Positions 34,520 through 45,499 of a DNA stretch of 64,000 nt are shown one piece after another. The position numbers were made by a program, and so were the translations under genes. The notes under the pieces were generated by a model, which worked only from the letters and a program-made list of their open reading frames with translations, was not told the origin of the DNA and made no database searches. Numbering within the stretch: position 1 is the first letter of the stretch; each line of letters begins with the position of its first letter. The stretch comes from Protopterus annectens (lineage: Eukaryota; Chordata; Ceratodontiformes; Protopteridae): positions 933,356,507 to 933,420,506 of the forward strand of contig NC_056743.1 of assembly GCF_019279795.1 (NCBI RefSeq). The letters are read 5' to 3'.

Positions 34520-35088
34520 GGGTCTATATTACATGAACAAACGATCAATCAACACACTTTGATTGATCATTCATGTAATCGAAACCTTAAAACCCTGAAA
34601 AATACAAAATCGAAAGATTTTGTTCATCCCACACCTTCCCTATACTAACATACAACCAATGCATACAAACCCCTACACACTCACATCATTCAAACACTTA
34701 AACACCTACACAAACACACCTACTTTTTGCCCCCACACACCCCCTAACTAAATATACCAACTCCGAGATCGCTGTACATTGGGGAAAGGGCAATTTCCCG
34801 GTAATCGCAAAACAACTTCTTACACAAGAGATTACCGGGAAATTGCCCTTTCCCCAATGTACAGCGATCTTGGAGTTGGTATATAAAAGAAAACAGCCTC
34901 TTACCTAGCCATTCTGAATAGTGTAGCGTGTTTATGTCACACGCTACACTCACTAGGAAGGTCGACCAAAATATTTCGGAACTCCGCATTTCAACATTTG
35001 GAGTCTCCGATTACATGAACGTTCGATCAAAGTGTGTTGAGTATGTTGTACTCAACATTTTGATCATTCATTCATGTAATATAGACCC
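34520..35088. mobile_element. foldback non-autonomous DNA transposon, 569 bases
   Basis: Perfect 18-base terminal inverted repeats (GGGTCTATATTACATGAA and its complement) mark both ends, with looser similarity inward to about 70-90 bases. The flanks carry an 8-base near-duplication (GTTAGTCT at 34,512-34,519, ATTAGTCT at 35,089-35,096), which is the size made by hAT transposases. Each end folds alone, since ATTACATGAA is answered by TTCATGTAAT within the same end. The centre has a 55-base palindrome (34,752-34,806 against 34,830-34,884, one mismatch, 23-base spacer). A further 11-base hairpin lies at 34,921-34,949. There is no coding capacity. It sits inside the recombinase part of DIRS copy 1 and is therefore younger. 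Confidence 0.88.
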
Positions 35089-35199
35089 ATTAGTCTTGGA
35101 GCCTGTATATCAGAATGTCTGATTCCTGATGGGTGTGTGAGAGGATATCTGGAGACAGCACCAGTATCTATGGAGGATAATGAAGACGAGACCATAGAA

Positions 35200-36900
35200 A
35201 GGGGAAACATACCTGTCGAGACCAGAAGGGGACAATGAGTATGACTGAACTCTTCAGCCTGCTTGCTTTCTGTAGAAATTTGGGAATCAAGGGAAGGACA
35301 AGCATAAAGAAGACCGGAGGGCCAAACATGGGTTAGAGCATCTCTCAGTGACTTACCCTGAGGAGGGAATAAGAGAAAAATACCTGCTGCACTTGTGGGG
35401 GGGGGGGGCACAGAGGTAGCAGCAAGGTTGACCCCAAAGACAGAAAATCCTTTCCGCACAGATTGATTGACAGACCAGTCATGAGACATCAGAATGGATT
35501 TGCTTAATTTGTCCGTTAACACATTTTTTCCTGGTATATGCATTGCCACTGAAAAGTAGTTTAAAAAGATTGCCCATTCCCACACTCTAATGGCCTCTCT
35601 GCATAGGGCACAAAATAGAGTTCTTCCTTGTTTGTTGATGTACCAGACCACAGGCATGTTGGTCTGAATCGCAATAATCCTTAGAGGAAGAGCATCTTGA
35701 AATGCCTGCAACACTAGTAGGCCCGCTCTCCTCTCTAGTACATTGATATGCAGGTCTGTCTCTTGAGGGGAGCACATGACTTGGATTGATCTCAGAAAAT
35801 GCCCCACTTCCAATGCAGTGGGGAATCGTCCACAGTCATTGTGGTTGTAGGAGGTGGCAGAATAAAAGGTAAAAGGTCGGTCTAGGTAAATGTCGTCTGA
35901 CAGGATTCACTAGCTGATGTGATGTTTGCAAATAGGACTACGCTTGACTGGAAAGGATAATGTATTGAAAAGACCATTGAACAGCTAGAGTCCACTGAGG
36001 GGGCACGCATAAAGAATTGTGCTAAGGGAAGTGACACAATGGCTGCTGCCACAGATTCTAGTGCTTGAAGCACTGATCTGGCTGGAGGAGATGGATGAGA
36101 CATAAGCAGATGGACCTGACTCCTGAGGGTCTTTATACAATGAAGTGGCAGTAACGCTATCTGTGTTGTATCTAGATGTGTACCAATGAACTTTAAGCTC
36201 TGGACTGGTGTCAAGTTTGATTTGGCATAATTTGTTACTCCAGTAAATGATAAATCTGGGGCAAATAGTCCTTGGAGATGATGCTGGCGGGGGGGCAGGG
36301 GGGGGGGTAGTAAGGACCCAGTAGTTCAGATATAAAAAAAACCTCTTGAATCCTTTGAGTCTCAGATGAGCAGCCACCGCAGCCATGCATTTGCTAAACA
36401 CCCTGGGGGCTGTGGTGAGTCTAAAGGGCAGGGCTCTGAACTGGTAATGACTGGCTCTCAGCCGAGAGCAGAAATGACTTCGAGAATGCTTGTATTTTGA
36501 TGTGATAGTATGCATTGTGAAGATTTGTAGAGAACATCCAATCATCATTATGAAGAAATGGCAGAATGGACTGCACCGTGACCATTCGGAACTTTTAATT
36601 TTTTCACGTACTGATTCAATTTACTCAGCTCCAAAATTGGTCCAAGGTCTCCTTTCTTTTTTGGGAACTAAAAAGAAGTGTGAGCAAGCTCCAAATCCTA
36701 CTTGGTCTGGTGGTACCTTTTGGATGACTCTTGTTTAGCAGCTTTTGAATTTCTTGTGCTGTCTCTTTCCTCTAATTGGGTGGAACATCAGGAAGATTCT
36801 TCCTTCTGTGAAAAGAAAGTTGGGAAAAATCGAATAACCTCTGGATATGATTTTTAGCACCCAGGAATCTTCTGCTATGTTTGCCCGGGTGTCTAGGTGC
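35200..36900 (-). pseudogene. reverse transcriptase/RNase H region of DIRS copy 1 (fossil)
   Basis: Minus-strand frames 35,985-36,548 and 35,064-35,813 show the same domains as the better copy 2. The reverse transcriptase stretch has YQFRALPFRLTTAPRVF. The RNase H stretch has VVWYINKQGRT and an AMHIPGKN tail. The right part (36,550-36,900) matches the early reverse transcriptase region of copy 2. The frame is broken in several places, so this is a fossil. The foldback transposon ends just left of it. Confidence 0.75.
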
Positions 36901-37129
36901 AGGGATAATCATCTGACTGCCTCCTAAGTTGGACAGCTGAATAGCACTTCAGAATGCTGGACGATCTGTCCAGAAAGGGATCCCAGAAACCCTGGTTCTG
37001 CGTGCCTCAACTGCCTCTAGCACAATGGGTCCCACTGAACTTCGTCCCCTGCCTCCGGAGGGGTTGCCCCCATGTGGATCTTAGAAAGGTCCCTGAGATT
37101 TTCAGAATTATACTTTCTTACTATCTCTG

Positions 37130-37400
37130 GTTTCTGGAGAAGATTCACTGAGGGGTAGAAAACCTGATTCCCATGGTAGACAGAGGCTTTCCTTCTTGTT
37201 CGCTCTGGATAAGCGTCTCTTTTAAAGATGGCCCAAAGAAAGATGTGCCATTGAAAGGGGCATTAATGAAGGACATCTTATAGGGCTCTGCAAAGTTGCA
37301 CAGCCGCATCCAGGCATGTCTCCTTAGGGCAGTGCCTGAACCAGCCTCTTGTGAGGTGCCTACAGCTGTGTTAAAAATCAACCTCATTGAAGTATTCAAA
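37130..37400 (-). pseudogene. gag-like gene of DIRS copy 1, C-terminal piece (fossil)
   Basis: The frame 37,145-37,399 includes LRRHAWMRLCNFAEP and matches the end of the gag-like gene of copy 2 (57,256-57,768, LRRHAWMRLCNFADP). It is cut off by the family-A insertion that begins at 37,401. The rest of the gene resumes beyond that insertion at 42,968. The function of this DIRS protein is structural by analogy with gag; no enzyme motif is seen. Confidence 0.75.
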
Positions 37401-37780
37401 AAGTACAGTTGTGTACCTAACTTAAATGTAGATGTTCGAGTGTATTCACTGTTGCAGTCATTACACTTGGGTTATCCTGCTGGCAGGCTACCCGCAATCG
37501 GCCCGAATTCCAAAGTCCTGGTCTGGCGTCGGTTGCTGTCGCCTCTTCCCTGACATCAGTGTGCCAGTGGTATGAAAGATGCAGCAGACGCCATTTTCTT
37601 CAGTTTTTCTTGCCCCAAATGTCAGGTACCCCCAAAAGGGTAGGCTAAAAAAATTCTGCTTATAAAAAAGCATGCACATTACCTTCATCTATAAGCAAAT
37701 ACACCACATAGGTTGCATAGAATAGAGAAGTACAGATAAGTCCCAGCAATGAAAGGGGGATGGTGGGAGGGTAAACTGGA

Positions 37781-37875
37781 CTGCAACAGTGAATACACTC
37801 GAACATCTACATTTATGGTAGGTACACAACTGTACTATGTTCGTGTTTCACTGTTGCAGTCATTACACTTGGGTT
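37781..37875. repeat. internal complementary region of DIRS family A
   Basis: On the opposite strand this stretch reads right end (ACTGCAACAGTGAAACACG) followed directly by left end (AGTACAGTTGTGTACC). It is therefore a stored copy of the circle junction, which DIRS elements use to regenerate their ends. It overlaps the end of the recombinase frame. Confidence 0.85.
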
Positions 37876-39474
37876 GAATCCCAAACCTGAGGTTGGGTGG
37901 CTGGGCGTAAATAGAATTAGGAGTGGCTATGAGGCCCTGCAGAACTGCAGTGGCAAAGCCGGCTCTGGATTTAGAGTAAAGAGGTAAGTGGTAGTGCTTT
38001 GTAAAAGTGTGCACTGAAGTCCAAGTTGCAGCCTCCAAAATGCCTTTGGTTGGTACTCCTCTGAGGAAGGCTGCCGAGGTGGCTGCTGCTCTGGTAGAGT
38101 GTGGCCTAATGCCCTTAGGTGCTGATTTGCCATGTTGTGAATAGCAGAAACGAATGCAGTGGCCTATCCATTTTGAAATAGTCTGCTTTGAAATAGCTTT
38201 TCCTTGCGATCCTGCAGCATATGCCACTAAGAGTTGCTCAGTCTTTCTGAAAGCTTTAGTTTTGTCCAAGTAAAAGCGTAGATGTCTGTGTATGTCCAAA
38301 GAATGCAGAAGTCTCTCCCCCTTATTCTGCGGGTTTGGATAAAAGGTAGGCAAATGTATGGTTTGGTTAAGAGCCACACTGGACACTACCTTAGGCATAA
38401 ATGTTGGGCTTGTCCTTAGAGAAACCCTGTCCGGATGGAAAATAATAAAAGGTTCCACAGCCATTAGTGCCTGTAACTCTGAGACTCTTCTTGCTGAAGT
38501 TATTGCTAGGAGCAGAGCTGTTTTCCATGATAAGTATTTCATCTCAGCTGTATTGGCTGGCTCAAAAGGGTGCAGAGTGATTTTTTTCCAAGACAAAATT
38601 GAGGTCCCATGCAGGTACTGGAGCTCTCCTTGGAGGTCTTATGTTTTTGGCCCCTCTGAGACACTGCCTTAGCAGTGGATGCGAAAAAAATATGTGGGTC
38701 CGTATTGTAATGAGCTGAAATGGCAGAGGCATGGATCTTAATTGATGAGAAGGATATGCCTTTGTCCAGCATCTCAGTTAGGTATTGTAAAATCTGAGGA
38801 ATATTTGGTACAAGCGTATTCATTCCTTGTGCCTGGTTCCAAGTACAGAATCTCTTCCATTTTTCTGCATAAAATTTTCTGGTGCTGGGCCTCTTGGCCG
38901 CCAAAATAACATCCATAACTGCTTTAGAGAGAGGTGTGTTCTGAATGGTCACATTATCCGCCATGCCGCCAGATTTAGGGTTCTGAGTTGGCTGTGCAGG
39001 ATCTGATTGTTTTGTTGGGTCAGCAAATGAGGAATTTGAGGTAATGTCCAGGCTGGGCCTTGAGACAAGCTCTTTAGGATTGGGTACCAGTGCTGGCGTG
39101 GCCAGTCTGGGGCAATCAGGATAATTTTTGGTTTCTCTTGTCTGACCTTTAGGAGTACCTTGGGAAGGAGAGGCAGTGGAGGAAAAGCATATACTGTAAG
39201 GGCTTTCCAGCTGAATGATAGAGCGTCCACTTTCCATGCTTGTTTGTGATAAGTCCTTGTGCAGAATCTTTGTAGCTGGCAGTTGTGAGGGGAGGCAAAT
39301 AGATCTATGTCTGAGCATCCCCATTTCCCTGTTATCATGCTGAAGATTTGTGGATCTAGTTTCCACTCGTGAGGATCCAGGAGGTTTCTGCTTAGTTCGT
39401 CTGCCAGAGTATTTGTCTTTCCTGGCAGGAATTGTGCTTGCAGGTGTACCTGATAAGTCAATGCTGTGTTCCAC
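37835..39474 (-). pseudogene. tyrosine recombinase region of DIRS family A (fossil)
   Basis: Frames 38,539-39,474 and 37,835-38,596 together cover the recombinase region that DIRS elements use instead of an integrase. Visible catalytic blocks of the tyrosine recombinase family are TSARRVSEL (first arginine), RPHSTRAAATS (HxxR box) and TWTSVHTFTKHY (final histidine and tyrosine). The first part overlaps the RNase H end of the preceding gene in another frame, a normal DIRS arrangement. The left end runs into the internal complementary region. Confidence 0.85.
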
Positions 39475-40913
39475 AAAGTCATGGCTTGTCTGCAGAGGGG
39501 TAGGAATGTGTGCCTCCTTGCTTATTTATGTACCACATGACTGTAGTATTGTCAGTCTTTATCAGCAGATGTCCTGGATGAAGTAGATCCTTGAAGGCTG
39601 TCAGGGCATTCTGTACAGCTAGCATCTCTTTTTGATTGATATGAAGATGCATTTGGCTTGCGGGCCATGTGCCCTGAATACATTTTCCTGCCATGTGTGC
39701 CCCCCAGGCATAATCTGATGCATCTGTTGTTAGTGTCTGCCTGGCTGTGGGTAAAGTGAATGGCTGTCCCTTGTTGTGGTGACAGGCCTGTGCCCACCAT
39801 CGAAACTCCTGTTGCAGGCAGGGAATGAGAGTAATTAATGTTTCCAGGCTGTGACAATGTTGAGTTCAAACACTTTTTAGATACCATTGTAGTTTCCTCA
39901 TATGCAGTCTTGCATATGGAATTAGTAGAATGCAGGATGCCATGAAGCCCAAAGCCTGCAGATTTTTTCTTGCAGATAACTGGGTCTTTGTTGCCATCAT
40001 TTCGAAGTAAGAAGTCAGTTGCCTTTGTTTGTCTGGCATGAGATAAGCCATCTGGACAGTTGTATTTAAGCTTGCACCCAGGAATATTATCTCGAGAGGG
40101 TACCAGTTTTCATTTCTTTTCGTTCACTGTGTACCCTTGGCAAATTAGTAATCTTTTTACAAATGCCAGATGCTTCAGTAGAATGTCCTTGTTCTCTGCT
40201 TGTATAAGGCAGTCGTCCAAGTAGGGATATATTTGCATTCCTCTTTGTCTGCAAAATGCAATTACTGGTGCCAGGCATTTTGTGAAGACTTTGGGTGTAG
40301 TAGATAAGCCAAAGGGCAGTGCAGAGAATTCGTAGTGCATTGAGACAGCTATGAATCTGAGGTATCTTCTGCAAGATTGTCTTATTGGGACATGCAGGTA
40401 TGCCTCTTTGAGTTCCAAAGTTACAAGCCAAGCCCTCTTGCCCAGCATGGGCAGAAGCTGCTGCAGTCTCAACATTTTGAATTTTGGAACATCCAGAAAA
40501 GTGTTTAAGATAGACAGGTCCAGTATTGGTCTCCAGGCTTTGTCCTTTCTGGGTACCAAGAAAAGTCTTGAGTAAAATCCTTGTCCCTGCTCTTGCTGTG
40601 GTACTCGTTGAATAGCCCTCATGTCCATAAGGGATGAAACTTGCTTTTGTGCCTCTGCCCATTGATTGTGTGGCAGGTCTGGCATACCTTTTGTCTTTGG
40701 AAGGGTGTGAAAGTGGAACCTGTAGCCCTGAGACACTATATTCAAGACCCATTTGTCCTGGGTGATCATGTGCCAATTTTGTGAAAAAAGTGCTAGTTTT
40801 CCCCCTAAGGGTGCTGCCAAAAGAAGAGTGTTTGGCATTGGCAGAGGAAAGTCATTGGGACTGTTTCCTGTATGGCTGTGATTTGTCTTCTCCGCTTTTG
40901 GAGGTAGAAGCAC
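38949..40913 (-). pseudogene. reverse transcriptase/RNase H region of DIRS family A (fossil)
   Basis: The frame 40,110-40,913 carries reverse transcriptase blocks: WRPILDLSILN, FSALPFGLSTTPKVF and the catalytic-type YPYLDDCLI. Frames 39,479-39,694 and 38,949-39,482 carry RNase H blocks (HINQKEMLAV, KTDNTTVMWYINKQGG) and a tail with LPGKTNTLADELSR. The region is broken into several open pieces. The right end overlaps the gag-like frame slightly. Confidence 0.85.
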
Positions 40914-42312
40914 CCCATTGCTTAGGCCTGTATGAGCCTTGGGGCTGGGATCTGCCTCTAGGGCATCTGTATCTGACTCTTTGTGGCCTGTCTGACACTG
41001 GAAAGGACCAATTCTTAGAAGGCCAGTTCCTGCTAAATCTGGGTGGCTGTACCTGTAGGAAATCCTTAACTGTCTGCATAGATTTTGCTTTATCCTCCAT
41101 TTTCTTCAACACCTCTTCTGCCTTAACACCAAACAAAGTATCATGCTGTAATGAAGCATCCAGTAATTTTGCTTTAACATGATCAGGCAGATTTTGTTCC
41201 TTTAACCAAGCATGACTTCTAATGACAGAACCCGTGACAGTGGCGCTGCAAGAGGCCTCCAGTGAATCAAAACCACATTGCAAATTATGCTTTCCCACTT
41301 GTTCAGCTGCATGCAATAAATCCTGCATTTCCTTGTTATCAGAACATTCAGAATTTGTCATCATTTTCTGTTTTAGCACTGACATTAAGTATTGCTGATA
41401 TTTAAGCATATGAAACGGACAATTTAAAGCCCTTACAGCCAAGGAAGCAGAAGTGTAAACTTTTTTCCCCCACCTGTCCAGTGCCCTAGAATCCCTATCA
41501 GAGGGGACAGGGTTTTTTGTAGTGGAAGCCTTGACCCCTTTGGGACCCTGAGATATAGTTTCTGGGTCAGCAGCAGGGTTTTTATATAAAAATTTATGAG
41601 AATCTGGAACCCTGTAGTATCTGTCTGGCTTAACAGGTGCAGGGGGTAAAGAGTCAGGAGACAGGCCGGACTCTGAAAATACATCATCTACAATGTCTAG
41701 AACAGGTGGAATAGCAAGAGGTCTGTGCTGAGGTAGTAAAAGAAAGTCTCTGAACCTTTTCTTAGATTCTGAGTAATCTTGGCTCTCCCAGTGAAAATGC
41801 TCCCTCGTGGTATGCAGGGTTTCCCCAAAAGAATAATCCTCAGGAGGAGAGGCTGAAGGAATAGATTCTTCAGCATCAGAATCCTCATAGGGAGGAAGAG
41901 AGTATCCCTGTTCAGAGGAGGAGTCAGAGGAAATGGAAACCTGATCAGAAGAGTCATATTCTGTCTCTTGCCTAGGCCTCTTATCAGGAGGGGGATGGGA
42001 ACCCCAGATCAAAGTAATTAGGTCTTCGGCCATTTTAAGCATCTGTTTCTTAGGCATGGAAGTCTGTCCAGGAGAATGCTGTACTTGTTTCTTTGTCTTT
42101 AGAGCTGTTTTAGTCTTTGCCTTTGAAGCTGAGGTTTGCCTGACATATAACTGTGTAGGTCTGAAAACACCCTCAGAAGCAGATGCCTGCTCAGCGGCTC
42201 CAGACCCATCTGAGGGAATAGTTTCCGAGTGTCCAATACCTTGAGTATCCAGAGACCTAGTCAGCTCCACGTGGGAGTCAGAAGCGCCCTGTGGCTCTGA
42301 GGTAGCGGGCAT
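40852..42312 (-). pseudogene. gag-like gene of DIRS family A (fossil, frame open)
   Basis: A 486-codon open frame starts at an ATG (42,310-42,312), about 0.65 kb inside the element's 5' end. The N-terminal half is acidic and rich in Ser, Pro and Gln. The middle has KFLYKNPAADPE and RWGKKVYTSASLAVRALNCP. The C-terminal part is basic (RYRCPRGRSQPQGSYRPKQW), as expected for a nucleic-acid-binding structural protein. Its end overlaps the reverse transcriptase frame by about 60 bases. The assignment rests on position and on similarity to the equivalent region of the older copy at 20.9 kb; no enzyme motif is present. Confidence 0.75.
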
Positions 42313-42819
42313 TAGGGGCTGCGAAAGTGCCTCACTGAGAACCGATGACTGGCCTAGCAGAGGCCTCGTCGTCGGTTTTGGACCTCGGATACCTGTCCTT
42401 TTCCTTGCGTTTTTTTATAAACTCCGCTTGTTAGCTGTTCCGACGGCATTATATAATTAAATCTTCGGCCAAAGTAATGGAAGGCAAAAATCATACCAAC
42501 GTTTAATAGTGCGTTGGTTAAATATAGCACAAAACCGACAGCTAGCAATGTCGTGGTCTGGGCCTAGGCAAGGAATACAGCAAGGATGAAAATCCTTATG
42601 AGGTATTTGCTTCCCAGAAGAAATACAATTGCTAACTTTTTCTGACATCGGTCTGGAGCAAGAAAAAAGTTTCCCCAATGGGGTACTTAGCTTTATTGAA
42701 GACTTTGGATCTGAAATTCGATTTGAAAATCTCAGGAGTCGGCCGACCGGCACTTGCGAACTGCTTTTGCTTCTGGCACCGTGCGACAAGAAAGACTGAA
42801 GAAAATGGCGTCGGCTGCA

Positions 42820-42832
42820 TCTTTTATACCCC
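42820..42832 (-). promoter_or_regulatory. TATA-like box in the 5' terminus of DIRS family A
   Basis: The minus strand reads GGGTATAAAAGATG within the right inverted terminus, about 140 bases inside the element edge and about 510 bases before the gag-like ATG. Position and sequence suit a core promoter. The corresponding left terminus has a changed version. Confidence 0.5.
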
Positions 42833-42967
42833 TGGCACACTGACGTCAGGGAAAAGGCGACAGCAACCGACGCCGGACCAGGACTTTGGAATTCGGGCCG
42901 ACTGCAGGTAGCCTGCCAGCAGGATAACCCAAGTGTAATGACTGCAACAGTGAAACACGATGAACAT

Positions 42968-44985
42968 CAGGCAATAGAGTGGCCAGTTGAGAGAACATCC
43001 TTTTGAAATCCTCTGAAGACATGGACTACAAGAGAGTATTTGAAAGTTCCTCGGTCAAATCTCTCTGAAGCCTTTTGAAGTGTACCAGGTAATTAAGAGA
43101 CCTCGGGGCAAAGGCTGCTGAGGCAAAGACTCACCTTCTGAATCAGTCCAGCTCCCTAGATTCCCTGTTTGGCAGATGGAAAGAAGAGGTCTGTCTTCCT
43201 AGTTCTTATTATTGGCTGCCGCCACCACAACGGCATCTACCAGGACACTTGTGCTCCAGTATGGTCTGTCTTTGAGAAGGGCTAAAAATTTACCAGGTCT
43301 CTTGTGGATAGTTTCAATGGTATCTGTTCTTTCCAAGCCAGGTGGGAAACTAAGTGAATGAGTTCATCTGACTTGGGGGGGGGGGGGGGGATAACCAAAG
43401 ACACAGATGGGCCAGAAGCAAAACCTAGAGAGGGGATTTCAGAAAACCAACCACATTTTTGTTTGAGAATCTCTAAAATGTCTCTGAAGGAAGTATCATA
43501 TGGTGGTAATCTGGAGGACCCTTCTTCATCAAAATCTGTATGTTCCATGACAGACTCCAGCAGGGAGTCTATGTGCCTTCTCTTGCATGTTCTCTTCTGA
43601 TGGATGACCTTTGTGGGATGTTCAGGGGAGGTATCAGAAGAGAGGAGGAGTTCCTCTACAGGAACTGCTTGGAAACTTCATATAGCTGGCTGTCTCTATG
43701 GAGTAGACCTAATCAACCTCAGTGCTTAGAGCAGACAAGGGAATGAGGTCTGGATCCGAAGAGTGATGAGGTGGGTTCCCTAGAGAGAGAGAAAGAGAAA
43801 AATCCCTTTCCATGATCTTGACAGCAGATGGACCTGAAGCTCCCAGCACAGGCAGATCACGACCTCTCTCGGATGCATGCCTTGATGATGGAACCGGACC
43901 TCAACTGTCCAGGGTCGAGGCTTTGATGGGCAGGGATGAATCCAACAACATCGGAGTCTATCCTAGCCCCATGGATCTGATGCCAACACTTCAGCTCCAG
44001 GACCTGTTCTGATCAGAGGGATTCTGAGCAGAACTGGTTAAGGATACCATCAGAGTCAAAGAAGAGAATTCAGATCCAAGTCTGGACCTCTCAGGAATTT
44101 TGGATCCTGGGACTCCTAAAAGAGGTGGATGGATTGGAGGAGGAAAGATAATACTGTGGAACATTGTAGGAAGGCTTACGGATCCTACACAGAATGGAGC
44201 CAGTATGACCCCTTACCTGAATCTGAGCTCTGAGAAACTTTCGCATCATCCTCGCCACATCCACTTCTGATACATTTCTGAGGGATCTGGAGGATGTAGT
44301 GGGTTGTGGTCTTGAGTGTTTTAGGCATTTGTAAGAAAGGAGAGCGCAGAATAGGAGAAATTGGCTTAATGACACTCTGACGTGTGACTTCTTTGAGAGA
44401 TGTCAGGCCTCGGATCGAAGGATCTGGGATCCGACAAAGGTGCTATTGGACTGGTTCATGTAATTATCAGGTGTGAAGATTCTGGATCAGAGGATTTTGG
44501 ATCCAACAATGTTGAATCCAAGATTTTTCTACTTTTCCTAGGTGGCTCCAACAAAGTCCTAGGGGACATTGGCAGGGAACTTTTTCTGTGCTCCAATGGA
44601 GCAGGCAGCTTTAGTGGGGGGGGGGGGGGTTGAGCCCCAGAAGATGCAGTGGAAGTAGCAGATAGATGACCTTCCATGAGCAACCTGTTGCATCAGTCAG
44701 CCATGCCCTTGGGTTAAAGTAGAACATACAGGGCAACTGTACCCAAGTGGCCGTCTCTAAGGCAGAAACACACTCCTTGTGGGCATTTGAATTTGGAAAT
44801 TTATGCCCACAAGAAGTGCATTTCTTGAAACCTGTCAGTTTATCCAACATACCTGTCAGTACCAGGCAGCACAACAACCAACCAGCACGGTAAACAGCAC
44901 AATACAAAGTACAGGAAAAAATGCACTGTAAAAAGACAAAAACGTGTGTGTGATTATTTTTGTACACACACACATATATACACAC
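42968..44985 (-). pseudogene. gag-like gene of DIRS copy 1, N-terminal and middle part (fossil)
   Basis: The frame 44,611-44,985 contains LTGFKKCTSCGHKFP, matching the start of the copy-2 gag-like protein (VSGFKKCDSCCQKMS), a short cysteine motif. Further pieces include 43,282-43,548 (FRDILEILKQKCGWFS, against FSDILEILKQRGNWS in copy 2). The gene is in several pieces. GGATCCGA-type octamers are scattered through 43,740-44,520 (see findings). The family-A DIRS separates it from its C-terminal piece at 37,130-37,400. Confidence 0.75.
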
Positions 44986-44986
44986 A

Positions 44987-45062
<76 letters not shown>

Positions 45063-45066
45063 TTTT
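44941..45066. repeat. (AC)n/(AT)n microsatellite with T-rich end
   Basis: A short CA/TA-rich lead is followed by about 64 bases of uninterrupted AT repeats (about 44,988-45,052) and a run of T. It lies at the 5' edge of the gag-like gene of DIRS copy 1. Confidence 0.95.
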
Positions 45067-45499
45067 AATTTTTTTGAGAAAAAAAGTGAGGAATTACCAA
45101 CAATGTTAATGTAAAAGGAATACCCTGATTAAAGGGTAAAAGTTATACCGGCTATGGTATGAAGGAGTACTATCCAGCAATGGTAGCAGAAAATTCTAAT
45201 GTCCTGCAGAAAAGCTAAGAGTGAGGAAGAGCAGAGATCAAGTAGAGAATAGGTTCATAGGTAGGTTACTAGGCTATCTGCCCAAAGGCATTTATAAGCC
45301 TAGCCGGAATGTGTCGGCTTTCGCCGCTCCTGTAGATTAGTTCCTTGTGCCTCTGTCCAGCAGAGCCATTGAAGTGATCCCTGGGGTAAACTTAATTTCC
45401 CATCCACTCGTCAAGGTTTCTCTTGAAGAGGGTTAGTGAGGAGCTCTGCCTAATGTAGATTGGAATCTTGTTCCAGAGCATGGGAAGTCTCTGGGACAG

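Larger units (their letters stand above)
37401..42967 (-). mobile_element. DIRS family-A element, 5.57 kb, both ends present
   Basis: This DIRS-type retroelement is inserted in the gag-like region of DIRS copy 1. It has long inverted termini: 37,445-37,610 pairs with 42,780-42,954, with about ten differences over 150 bases by eye. An internal complementary region at 37,781-37,875 matches the joined outer ends, as expected for the circular replication intermediate. Genes on the minus strand run gag-like (42,312-40,852), reverse transcriptase/RNase H (about 40,913-39,000) and tyrosine recombinase (about 39,474-37,835), with overlaps usual for the group. No DNA methylase domain was seen. It looks fairly young, with a handful of breaks in the pol part. 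Confidence 0.9.

Noticed and set aside
35064-35130. Extension of the DIRS copy 1 RNase H frame into its left neighbour
   Set aside because: The last residues of that frame come from the foldback transposon end and its flank, not from DIRS.
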